Assembly (NCBI GenBank): GCA_004374725.1
Contig: SOKK01000051.1
Location: 1 to 6,874 of the forward strand
Direction: 5' to 3'
DNA length: 6,874 nucleotides
From: Patescibacteria group bacterium
GTDB taxonomy: Bacteria > Patescibacteriota > SOKK01
Shown piece by piece: positions 1-5,491 of this stretch. The notes beneath the pieces are model-generated. The model was not told the origin of the DNA. It saw only the letters and a list, made by a program, of their open reading frames with translations, and did no database searches. A program made the translations under genes and the position numbers. Within the stretch, counting starts at the first letter, position 1, and every line of letters starts with the position of its first letter.

Positions 1-1587
1 TGGTACTTTGAGCGCTTTGATGTTGATATTCAAATCAATGAAGACTCTAACTTTCTGGTTCAAGAAACTCAAATTTTTAATTTCACTGGAAATTTTCATT
101 TTGTTACCCGAAATATTCTTAAAAGACGGTTAGATAAGATTACAAATGTACAGGTTTTGGAGGAGGATGGTACCCCACTTAAGAATGCTACCTACACGGT
201 AGATGAGGATAATGATTATGTTTATATCCGAGTTGATTTTAATCTTACAGATATAACAAAAACCTGGCTTTTTAGGTACCAGGTTTTAGGAGGAATTGGT
301 TATTTTGATACTTATGACGAGCTTTATTGGAATGCGGTTTCTTCGGAAAGGGAAGTTAAGATCAAAGAAAGTACGGTAAAGGTGACGCTTCCTACTAAGG
401 TTCCCAAAGAAGAGATGAAACAAGATCTTTTCACAGAAGCGGAGGAAAGCTCATTTAAGATTTTAGATCAAAGAACTTTCTTATGGGAAGCAAATGATCT
501 GCCAGCATATTCTAATTTGACACTTGTTTGCGGTTGGCCGAAAGGTTATGTTTTTGAACCGTTTACAAAATCAAAAGAGTTTCGTTTGATTATTGAAGTA
601 ATTGCTTTTGCAATTGTAATAGTCACTTTTGTTTTAATGCTGATACTTTGGCTTACAAAAGGACGCGATCGGGGCTTGAGAAAAACAATTGTTGCGCAAT
701 ATGAACCTCCGGACAAACTCTTGCCGGCAGAAATGGGAGTCTTGTTAAAAGAAAAGTTTGAGGCAAGGTTTATTACAGCGACTTTAATCAATTTGGCAGT
801 GAATGGTTATTTGAAGATTATTGAAAAAGAAAAGAAAGGTTGGATTGGAAAAGGTAAGTCTTATACTTTAGAAAAGCTAAAATCTAGCCAAAGCTTGAGT
901 GGTTATCAAAAGAAGATTTTTGAGGCTATTTTTGGAAGCAAGAAGAAAGTGCGACTCGATGAGTTGAAAAATAAGTTCTACCGTGAAATTGAAGATATTA
1001 AGGAAGAGCTTCGTAGTAATATTGCAAGAAGAGGTTATTTTGTTGCGGCTCCCTGGAAAGTAAGAACAACTTATTATCTACTCGCAGTTTTCTTAGGGGT
1101 AATTGGAATTGGTTTGATTTTCATGGACTTTTTGGGACACGGATGGCTGTCGTTAAGTTTCGTTACTTCAGGAATGATTGTCTTTTTGTTTGGGAGAAAG
1201 ATGCCTGCTCGTACAAAGGTAGGCTCCAGAGCTTATGAGCATGTTCTGGGTTTCAAAGAATACCTTCATACCGCGGAGCGCTTCCGTCTAAAAGTGATGA
1301 CGCCGGAAACTTTTGAGAAGTTTTTACCTTATGCCATTATTTTGAACGTTGAGAAACAGTGGGCAAGACGTTTTGAAAATATTTATCAAGACAGAAGTCC
1401 TAGTTGGTATGTTTCTTCTTCGAGAGGGTTTTCGGCCTATGCTTTGACCATTAGTCTAGGTTCGTTTAGTAACAATTTTTCAGCAACTGCCGCTTCGCGT
1501 CCCGGGGGTAGTGCTGGTTCTGGGAGTGGTTTTTCGGGCGGCTTCTCCGGCGGAGGCGGAGGCGGCGGAGGAAGTAGCGCGGGATAG
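1..1587 (+). CDS. DUF2207-family membrane protein, 5' end missing
   Basis: The frame is open from base 1 to the TAG at 1585-1587, giving 528 residues with the N terminus, presumably including a signal or anchor segment, outside the window. A TTG at 157 could mimic a start, but the upstream codons continue the typical DUF2207 beta-rich domain (FDVDIQIN..., then QIFNFTGNFHF), so the gene begins further upstream. Counting from base 1: predicted extracytoplasmic domain 1-195, membrane helix about 196-217, soluble region with a helix-rich segment (YEPPDKLLPAEMG, then LINLAVNGYLKI) about 218-355, two more helices about 358-377 and 381-398, then the conserved C-terminal block GFKEYL (from about 418), LPYA (442-445) and W453. 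The last 28 residues are almost all Gly and Ser, a usual end for this family. Molecular function is unknown; it is probably a surface or envelope protein. Confidence 0.85.
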   Translation, partial: WYFERFDVDIQINEDSNFLVQETQIFNFTGNFHFVTRNILKRRLDKITNVQVLEEDGTPLKNATYTVDEDNDYVYIRVDFNLTDITKTWLFRYQVLGGIGYFDTYDELYWNAVSSEREVKIKESTVKVTLPTKVPKEEMKQDLFTEAEESSFKILDQRTFLWEANDLPAYSNLTLVCGWPKGYVFEPFTKSKEFRLIIEVIAFAIVIVTFVLMLILWLTKGRDRGLRKTIVAQYEPPDKLLPAEMGVLLKEKFEARFITATLINLAVNGYLKIIEKEKKGWIGKGKSYTLEKLKSSQSLSGYQKKIFEAIFGSKKKVRLDELKNKFYREIEDIKEELRSNIARRGYFVAAPWKVRTTYYLLAVFLGVIGIGLIFMDFLGHGWLSLSFVTSGMIVFLFGRKMPARTKVGSRAYEHVLGFKEYLHTAERFRLKVMTPETFEKFLPYAIILNVEKQWARRFENIYQDRSPSWYVSSSRGFSAYALTISLGSFSNNFSATAASRPGGSAGSGSGFSGGFSGGGGGGGGSSAG

Positions 1588-1601
1588 AAAACGTAAAATT
1601 T

Positions 1602-1632
1602 AAAAGCTACCTTTTTTGAGAGGTAGCTTTTT
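1602..1632. terminator. Bidirectional intrinsic terminator between convergent genes
   Basis: A perfect 10-bp stem (AAAAGCTACC with GGTAGCTTTT) around a 10-nt loop lies 14 bases after the DUF2207 stop and 26 bases beyond the priA stop. The + strand ends in five Ts and the - strand in four, followed by more A/T, so it can serve both converging genes. Confidence 0.85.
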
Positions 1633-1657
1633 GGTGCTTAGATGGATCTATTTTTTC

Positions 1658-3793
1658 TTACAATAAGCTTTCAGGGTCAATATCAATCCTCCAACTTGGT
1701 GGAACAGCAGGAAGAAGTTTTCGGACGCCCTTGCCTTTGAGGATCAAGTAGTAGCGATACTGATCACCAACCTTAGGAATAAAGGCAGGGGTAGGACCAA
1801 TGATTTCTGCGTCTTCAAGACCGATTTTGTGCTGGAAGCGCGCCAGGTTTAATTTCAATTTTACTCCCACCTCAAAACATTTCTCTTCTTTTTTGGCTGT
1901 GTAAATCAATTTGATTAGCTGCCCGAAGGGGGGATAATTTAATTCGCGACGGTCTTTCAATTCCTTTGCTAAAAGTTTTTGATAATTATTTGTGACCAAT
2001 GATCGTAGCGCAAGATTGTTTGGGATATAAGTTTGAATAATTGTTCGTCCAGGGTTTTTCTTATTTTGAATTGCGATTAAAAATTGATTGAGGAGTTGAA
2101 AAGTTTTTTCTTGATTACGAAAGTCAGGAAGGTTTAAGAGAGTATCAGCATTCACAATTCCTAAAAAACTGACGTTTGGAAAATGGAGGAAGGATTGAAT
2201 CATTTTGGTGCCGATTAAGATATCGGCTTTTTTGTTCTGGAATTTTTGGTAGATGTTGAAGAAAACAGATTTCTTGCTTGCACTGTCTTTGTCAATCCTT
2301 AGAATTTTGGCTTTGGGAAAGTATTTTTTAATCTCTTCTTCAATCTTTTGGGTTCCTAGCCCGAGATAGTTTAAGTAGTGACTATAGCAATTGGGGCAGC
2401 GTTTGGGAGCCTCGACTTGATAGTAACAGTGGTGACAGCGGAAGAGTTTCTTTTGATCTTGGGTGTGATAGACCAGAGGGATGTCACATCTTGGGCAACT
2501 AACAACATGCCCACACTCGCGACAGATTACAAGCGTTGCGCTGCCGCGGCGGTTTAAGAATAGAACTGCTTGTCCTTTGTTTTGAAGAGTCGCATTTAAT
2601 GTTTCCAAAAACCCATCACTAAAAATAGAGCGATTGCCTTTGTGGATTTCAGTAGTAAGGTCAACTATTTCTGCACGAGGCTTTTTCTTGGGCGGAATTC
2701 TAATTAGATTATATTTTTTTCTCTGGGTTGCGTAGTAACTTTCAACGCTGGGATTGGCACTTCCTAGAATTACAGGAATTTTTCGAAGTTGGTTTAACAT
2801 CAAGGTAATTTTTCTGGCATGATAGCGTGGGCTTTGTTCTTGTTTATAACTTGAGTCATGTTCGTTATCTAGAATCACCAAGCCCAGCTTTTTAAAAGGG
2901 CAGAATAAACTAGATCGGGAGCCAATAATGATCTTTGCTTCACCGCTCTGGATTTTGAGCCATTGGTGCATTTTGTGGGAGCGGGAAAGTTTGCTGTGCC
3001 AGATTGCAACCTGGTCGGGAAAATAGCTTAAGAGTTGCTTAATTTTAGCAGGGGTAAGGCTTATTTCAGGGACAATAAGTAGAACTTGTTTATCTTTAGA
3101 AATTACTTTTTTGATTTGTTCTAAATAAATTTTATCTTTGGTATTTCCGCTCTGATCAAAAATTAAATAAATTGGATTGTGGGCAAGATTGATTTTAGGA
3201 AGATTTAAAGGTTCAGGAATTTTTCTCTGTTTAACCTCTTTTTGATAAATGGCGAGAGGATCAGGATATTGAATTTCTTCAACTCCTTTAACAAGATGAT
3301 TTTTTAACATCTGCTTTAAGAGATTTTCAGAAACGTTTGTCCGGCGGGCAACTTCTTTTACCGAAAATGTTCCAGGATTTTTTTTAAGAAAATCTAAGAC
3401 TTTTTCTTGTTTTGGAGATTTTGGTTTTCTTCTTGTTCCTCGGAGATAGTTAATTTTGTAAAGAGTTTTTCCGCGCACATAACGAGGAGTGATTGCTTTG
3501 ATTACAATCCCCAAGGCGCATTTATAGTACTGACTGATCAGTTCTGCAAGCTGGAATTGATTTTCATCTAAAAGGGAAGTGGGGAAGATAATTTTTTTAA
3601 TATTGCGTGTGCCTTCAATTTCTGTTTCTTGGGTGGTTTTTAAAACTACCCCTGTAACTATTTGCCTACCAAAAGGTACCTCCACCACTTGCCCTTTCCT
3701 TAATCTCCTTCGTAAGGTTTTGGGGATAGAATAAGTGAAGGTTTGATAGTTTGGCTGGGTTCTTCGGGTGACAATTATTTCAGCGTAGTTCAT
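1658..3793 (-). CDS. priA: PriA-like replication restart protein with degenerate helicase motifs
   Basis: 711 aa, close to the 732 aa of E. coli PriA. PriA binds stalled or repaired forks and starts primosome reassembly. Domains: N-terminal 3'-DNA-binding domain about 1-103, winged helix about 124-175, helicase lobe 1 about 205-370, lobe 2 about 390-595 holding the zinc-binding insert, and a C-terminal domain about 615-711. All eight zinc cysteines are present (424, 427, 433, 436, 453, 456, 466, 469). VPEISLTP (241-248), SSYKQ plus RYHARK (aromatic-rich loop, about 314-328) and LFLNRRG (411-417) are kept. The motor motifs are not: Walker A GVTGSGKT is DQSGNTKD (213-220), DEEH is DNEH (309-312), GSATPS is GSANPS (344-349), KGHHFP of motif V is SFLHFP, and QVAGRAGR of motif VI is lost (about 570-577). 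I checked motifs I and II codon by codon. The start matches the family N terminus, though no Shine-Dalgarno precedes it. Confidence 0.93.
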   Translation of the reverse strand: MNYAEIIVTRRTQPNYQTFTYSIPKTLRRRLRKGQVVEVPFGRQIVTGVVLKTTQETEIEGTRNIKKIIFPTSLLDENQFQLAELISQYYKCALGIVIKAITPRYVRGKTLYKINYLRGTRRKPKSPKQEKVLDFLKKNPGTFSVKEVARRTNVSENLLKQMLKNHLVKGVEEIQYPDPLAIYQKEVKQRKIPEPLNLPKINLAHNPIYLIFDQSGNTKDKIYLEQIKKVISKDKQVLLIVPEISLTPAKIKQLLSYFPDQVAIWHSKLSRSHKMHQWLKIQSGEAKIIIGSRSSLFCPFKKLGLVILDNEHDSSYKQEQSPRYHARKITLMLNQLRKIPVILGSANPSVESYYATQRKKYNLIRIPPKKKPRAEIVDLTTEIHKGNRSIFSDGFLETLNATLQNKGQAVLFLNRRGSATLVICRECGHVVSCPRCDIPLVYHTQDQKKLFRCHHCYYQVEAPKRCPNCYSHYLNYLGLGTQKIEEEIKKYFPKAKILRIDKDSASKKSVFFNIYQKFQNKKADILIGTKMIQSFLHFPNVSFLGIVNADTLLNLPDFRNQEKTFQLLNQFLIAIQNKKNPGRTIIQTYIPNNLALRSLVTNNYQKLLAKELKDRRELNYPPFGQLIKLIYTAKKEEKCFEVGVKLKLNLARFQHKIGLEDAEIIGPTPAFIPKVGDQYRYYLILKGKGVRKLLPAVPPSWRIDIDPESLL

Positions 3794-3803
3794 CTTGGTT
3801 ATT

Positions 3804-3827
3804 AAAACGGACCCCCTGGCCCGTTTT
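3804..3827 (-). terminator. Intrinsic terminator between the membrane-protein gene and priA
   Basis: As - strand RNA the stem is a continuous 10 bp (AAAACGGGCC with GGUCCGUUUU, one G-U pair) around the loop AGGG, closing in four Us. On the + strand the G-U becomes an A-C mismatch, which favours - strand use. It lies between the stop at 3845 and the priA start at 3793, so priA may need its own promoter or readthrough. The U tract is short, so termination may be partial. Confidence 0.6.
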
Positions 3828-3844
3828 TAGGCTAAATTTTTGTC

Positions 3845-4216
3845 TTATTTTTTTGTCAGGAAATAAAATTCAATCAGAATAATAATTGCAACAAACAAAA
3901 TTCCGTCCCACCAGGTTAAAAGATTGAGTGCTTGTAAAGCCAGGATTCCCACAAAAGCAAAGGCGACGAAGATTCCCTGGCGGAAGGAGATGTTAATATT
4001 AGCGTAGTAAAGTTCGTTATGACTGGCCCAAGTCCGGATGTAGAAGCCAATAATCGTGAAGGTGCCCGCGAGAGCAAAAAAGAAACTGACAAAAAAGCAA
4101 CTCAGAGCTAAAACCCTAGAAGTCTCGGGGCTGATATAGAGAATGGTAAGAATAAATGCAATCCAGCAGATAATGCTACTAGCACCAATTCCTAAAAGAT
4201 AACTTTGAAGTCGCAT
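3845..4216 (-). CDS. Small four-helix membrane protein, function unknown
   Basis: 123 aa, with four predicted membrane helices at about 7-29, 35-60, 80-100 and 103-120, separated by short turns. The longest loop (61-79, starting RTWASHNELYY) carries most of the charged residues. The motifs SFRQG (77-81) and LLTWWDGIL (99-107) followed by EFYF resemble, from memory, a conserved hypothetical family seen in Patescibacteria; I cannot name a function. It has its own extended -10 promoter at 4266-4275 and a terminator after it, so it looks monocistronic although it lies upstream of priA on the same strand. An AGGAGG stretch sits 17-18 nt before the ATG, farther than usual, and is paired in a hairpin (4233-4250). 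The composition, length and clean flanking signals make it a real gene. Confidence 0.8.
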   Translation of the reverse strand: MRLQSYLLGIGASSIICWIAFILTILYISPETSRVLALSCFFVSFFFALAGTFTIIGFYIRTWASHNELYYANINISFRQGIFVAFAFVGILALQALNLLTWWDGILFVAIIILIEFYFLTKK

Positions 4217-4232
4217 CTTGATCTTTCTTTAG

Positions 4233-4250
4233 CCCTCCTTTGTCGGAGGG
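4233..4250 (-). promoter_or_regulatory. 5'-leader hairpin enclosing a Shine-Dalgarno-like AGGAGG
   Basis: In the leader of the 123-aa membrane-protein gene, CCCTCC pairs perfectly with GGAGGG across the six-base loop GACAAA. The right arm with the preceding A contains AGGAGG, so the ribosome-binding site would be hidden in the folded state. The spacing to the ATG (17-18 nt) is longer than optimal, so the AGGAGG may not be the working site. There is no U tract, so this is not a terminator. Confidence 0.4.
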
Positions 4251-4265
4251 TACACTTTCGGGGTT

Positions 4266-4275
4266 ATTATAGCAT
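4266..4275 (-). promoter_or_regulatory. Extended -10 promoter for the four-helix membrane protein
   Basis: The - strand reads ATGCTATAAT: a perfect TATAAT (4271 down to 4266) preceded by the extended -10 TG one base upstream. No convincing -35 box is found at 16-18 nt spacing, which is acceptable for extended -10 promoters. Predicted start of transcription is near 4259, giving a leader of about 43 nt that contains the 4233-4250 hairpin. Confidence 0.65.
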
Positions 4276-4301
4276 AAGATTAAGGATTTTGGAGAAATGA
4301 A

Positions 4302-4330
4302 AACCCCACCTTCTTTGTATAGGCGGGGTT
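4302..4330 (-). terminator. Intrinsic terminator of the 79/68-aa operon
   Basis: As - strand RNA, AACCCCGCC pairs with GGUGGGGUU (9 bp, one G-U pair) across an 11-nt loop, followed by UU and then C. The stop codon of the 68-aa gene (4331-4329) overlaps the left arm. On the + strand the G-U becomes A-C, pointing to the - strand as the functional one. Confidence 0.75.
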
Positions 4331-4535
4331 ATTTTTCGGAGAAATCGGGGGTACAGGATAAAACTCCTTCAAATTTCCAGTTTCCGGGGTTTTCTTTGCG
4401 GTAAGCTTCCTCGGTTAATAATTTAACCGATTCTTTCCAAGAAAATCCCCTTTTTCTTCTGAGTGGGATTCGTCGGGTCTTAGTCCTAAGGAGCCCATTT
4501 TTCCTGATTGAAAATGTCACCTCGTAGTTATTCAT
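4329..4535 (-). CDS. Short basic hypothetical protein, 68 aa
   Basis: I do not recognise this protein. The start at 4535 (MNNYEVTF) is chosen because AAGGAAG (4550-4544) lies 8 nt upstream. A longer open frame to 4655 would overlap the preceding gene by about 97 bases and has no ribosome-binding site. The protein has a probable beta strand at 3-10, a strongly basic stretch (about 11-29, ten Lys/Arg), a likely helix at 33-48 (WKESVKLLTEEAYRKE), then a short hydrophobic segment (WKFEGVLS). Such a compact basic fold could bind nucleic acid or a partner protein, but that is only a guess. It follows the 79-aa gene by 23 bases and ends inside a terminator, so the two are probably co-transcribed. 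Confidence 0.65.
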   Translation of the reverse strand: MNNYEVTFSIRKNGLLRTKTRRIPLRRKRGFSWKESVKLLTEEAYRKENPGNWKFEGVLSCTPDFSEK

Positions 4536-4558
4536 GGTTGTCACTTCCTTAGTTAGGA

Positions 4559-4798
4559 TTACGAGGAAGAGATAGAGATTCTTTGGGATCCCTTCGGTTT
4601 TAGAGAGCGGAAACTGATTACCCGATGGAGCATGAGGCCTTCTCCTAGACACCACAAATGAGCTTCGCTTTGTGCTTTGTCTCCAATTTCAGGAATGGTG
4701 GTATTAGTAGAAAGGTCGGTAATGATGAAGTTTCTTCTTCGCTTTTCCCTCTCTTTGTTAAACACGCTAATGTAAACTCTTACGGTTATTGTAGCCAT
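4559..4798 (-). CDS. Short hypothetical protein, 79 aa
   Basis: I do not recognise this protein. The start is well supported: AAGGAGG (4815-4809) lies 10 nt before the ATG, and a promoter with TTGACA and an extended -10 lies upstream. The sequence begins with a probable beta strand (ITVRVYISVF, 4-13), then a basic run KEREKRRR (15-22), a second strand (NFIITDL), a polar loop, a helix-like segment around 38-55 (GDKAQSEAHLWCLGEG), and a Ser/Lys-rich tail. It is the first gene of a two-gene unit with the 68-aa protein and the two share a similar N-terminal arrangement. A + strand frame covers the same DNA, but it lacks translation signals. No function is proposed. Confidence 0.65.
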   Translation of the reverse strand: MATITVRVYISVFNKEREKRRRNFIITDLSTNTTIPEIGDKAQSEAHLWCLGEGLMLHRVISFRSLKPKGSQRISISSS

Positions 4799-4802
4799 AA
4801 GA

Positions 4803-4815
4803 GAGGTACCTCCTT
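4803..4815 (-). promoter_or_regulatory. Strong ribosome-binding site overlapping a palindrome
   Basis: AAGGAGG on the - strand (4815-4809), 10 nt before the 79-aa ATG, is a near-consensus Shine-Dalgarno site that fixes this start. Its last four bases fall in the perfect 10-bp palindrome GAGGTACCTC (4803-4812). The palindrome has no room for a hairpin loop, so any regulatory role is uncertain. Confidence 0.7.
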
Positions 4816-4840
4816 AATGTTAGATTGGAATTTGCTTTCC

Positions 4841-4852
4841 GTTTCTAGAAAC
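4841..4852. promoter_or_regulatory. 12-bp palindrome at the predicted transcription start: candidate operator
   Basis: GTTTCTAGAAAC is a perfect inverted repeat lying just downstream of the -10 box (4858-4863) of the 79/68-aa operon, covering the expected start of transcription near 4851. That is a classic position for a repressor site. No regulator gene is visible in the window, so its use as an operator is inference. Confidence 0.4.
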
Positions 4853-4857
4853 ACCCT

Positions 4858-4886
4858 AATCTAGCATATTCAAAGCAACCTGTCAA
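4858..4886 (-). promoter_or_regulatory. Sigma70-like promoter of the 79/68-aa operon
   Basis: On the - strand, a perfect -35 TTGACA (4886-4881), a 17-nt spacer ending in TGC, and a -10 TAGATT (4863-4858, four of six consensus bases). The upstream edge of the -35 touches the U tract of the terminator that ends the 144-aa gene, so the two units abut. Confidence 0.75.
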
Positions 4887-4911
4887 AAGAAAAGCCCCTT
4901 TCGCAAGGGGC
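4885..4911 (-). terminator. Intrinsic terminator of the 144-aa gene
   Basis: A perfect 7-bp stem (GCCCCTT with AAGGGGC, loop GCGA on the - strand; 4911-4894) is followed by TTTTCTTTT (4893-4885). It begins 7 bases after the TGA stop, a compact and convincing intrinsic terminator. Confidence 0.88.
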
Positions 4912-4918
4912 GGAGGGG

Positions 4919-5353
4919 TCATTTATTACTGTGCCAGATCGTCATGATCTCGCCGAAGATTTCGGTGGAGCAACCAATGATGACCATGTTGATCTCAGTA
5001 AGGAGAGGGTAAGGGTGATGAGTGCTCTCACGGACTAGTTCCTCGATCTGTTCCTCATTGAGTTCGTAGCGGTGCGCGGCTTCGGTGGGGAAGATTCGCT
5101 TGTTGACTTCTTTCCAAAAGTTCCGGAGATTGTCCGCTGAACGATTTATCCCGTTTTCTCCGACAATCTTAGCTATTTCTTCGTGGGAGGGAAATTTCTG
5201 GGGGTTAGTTGTTACCTCCACATTTGCGTTGTAGAAATACTTAAGAACAAGCAGCCCGAAGATATTTTGGGCGTTGATGTCGTGAACAAAGTCTTTTCTC
5301 TCAAACGCCTCGGCTAAGAAAGCCGGTACTACTCTTAACAATGAGGTAGGCAT
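4919..5353 (-). CDS. Hypothetical soluble protein, 144 aa
   Basis: I do not recognise this protein. It has excellent expression signals: AGGAGG (5366-5361) 7 nt before the ATG, a -35/-10 promoter just upstream, and a strong terminator after its TGA. No signal peptide or confident membrane helix is seen. The sequence is largely helical: about 8-19, 28-42 (AQNIFGLLVLKYFYN), 56-65 (HEEIAKIVGE), 72-88 (SADNLRNFWKEVNKRIF), and 98-110 (LNEEQIEELVRES), then a hydrophobic strand-like end (INMVIIGCS, 120-128). A histidine pair at about 111-112 is followed by PYPLL. By hand count 4921-5280 is about 47% GC, against about 34% in sampled parts of priA, hinting at separate origin or different selection. 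No catalytic motif is clear and I propose no function. Confidence 0.75.
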   Translation of the reverse strand: MPTSLLRVVPAFLAEAFERKDFVHDINAQNIFGLLVLKYFYNANVEVTTNPQKFPSHEEIAKIVGENGINRSADNLRNFWKEVNKRIFPTEAAHRYELNEEQIEELVRESTHHPYPLLTEINMVIIGCSTEIFGEIMTIWHSNK

Positions 5354-5406
5354 TCTTTCTCCTCCTGTTGGTTTTTAAAATTTCATTCCGTTTTCAGTAG
5401 GATACC

Positions 5407-5435
5407 ATCGTAGCATTACCAAGTGTTAGAGTCAA
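5407..5435 (-). promoter_or_regulatory. Sigma70-like promoter of the 144-aa gene
   Basis: On the - strand, a -35 TTGACT (5435-5430, five of six), a 17-nt spacer ending in TGC, and a -10 TACGAT (5412-5407, four of six). Predicted start near 5400 leaves a leader of about 47 nt with a strong ribosome-binding site. It lies back to back with the + strand promoter at 5457-5466. Confidence 0.72.
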
Positions 5436-5456
5436 TCTACCCAATTTATGTCTTTT

Positions 5457-5466
5457 ATGCTATAAC
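5457..5466 (+). promoter_or_regulatory. Extended -10 promoter of the AI-2E transporter gene
   Basis: ATGCTATAAC: extended -10 TG followed by TATAAC (five of six), with only a weak -35 match (TACCCA, 5438-5443). Predicted start near 5473 gives a short leader of about 19 nt before the ATG at 5492. It lies downstream of the GTG at 5423 and so argues against that earlier start. Confidence 0.55.
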
Positions 5467-5491
5467 TAAAGCGGAAACTTTAATCAAAACC

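Noticed and set aside
157..165. TTG at 157 as the start of the DUF2207 gene
   Set aside because: The frame is open to base 1 and the upstream codons match the N-terminal DUF2207 domain, so the gene is truncated by the window edge.
546..791. 81-codon open frame on the - strand inside the DUF2207 gene
   Set aside because: Antisense shadow of a well-supported coding region; no ribosome-binding site or recognisable domain.
3829..3860. A -35/-10 promoter for priA upstream of the hairpin
   Set aside because: CTGACA at 3859-3854 is a fair -35, but no acceptable -10 lies 16-18 nt downstream.
4536..4655. N-terminal extension of the 68-aa protein to an ATG at 4655
   Set aside because: It would overlap the 79-aa gene by about 97 bases, has no ribosome-binding site, and a good one precedes the ATG at 4535.
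4803..4812. GAGGTACCTC palindrome as an operator or hairpin
   Set aside because: It has no loop and part of it is explained by the Shine-Dalgarno site; noted with that feature but not claimed as a separate regulatory site.
4658..4864. 68-codon open frame on the + strand
   Set aside because: It lies antisense to the 79-aa gene, which has a strong promoter and ribosome-binding site; this frame has neither.
5423..5491. GTG at 5423 as the start of the AI-2E transporter
   Set aside because: It lies upstream of the predicted -10 box at 5461-5466, has no ribosome-binding site, and the added 23 residues are not typical of the family.
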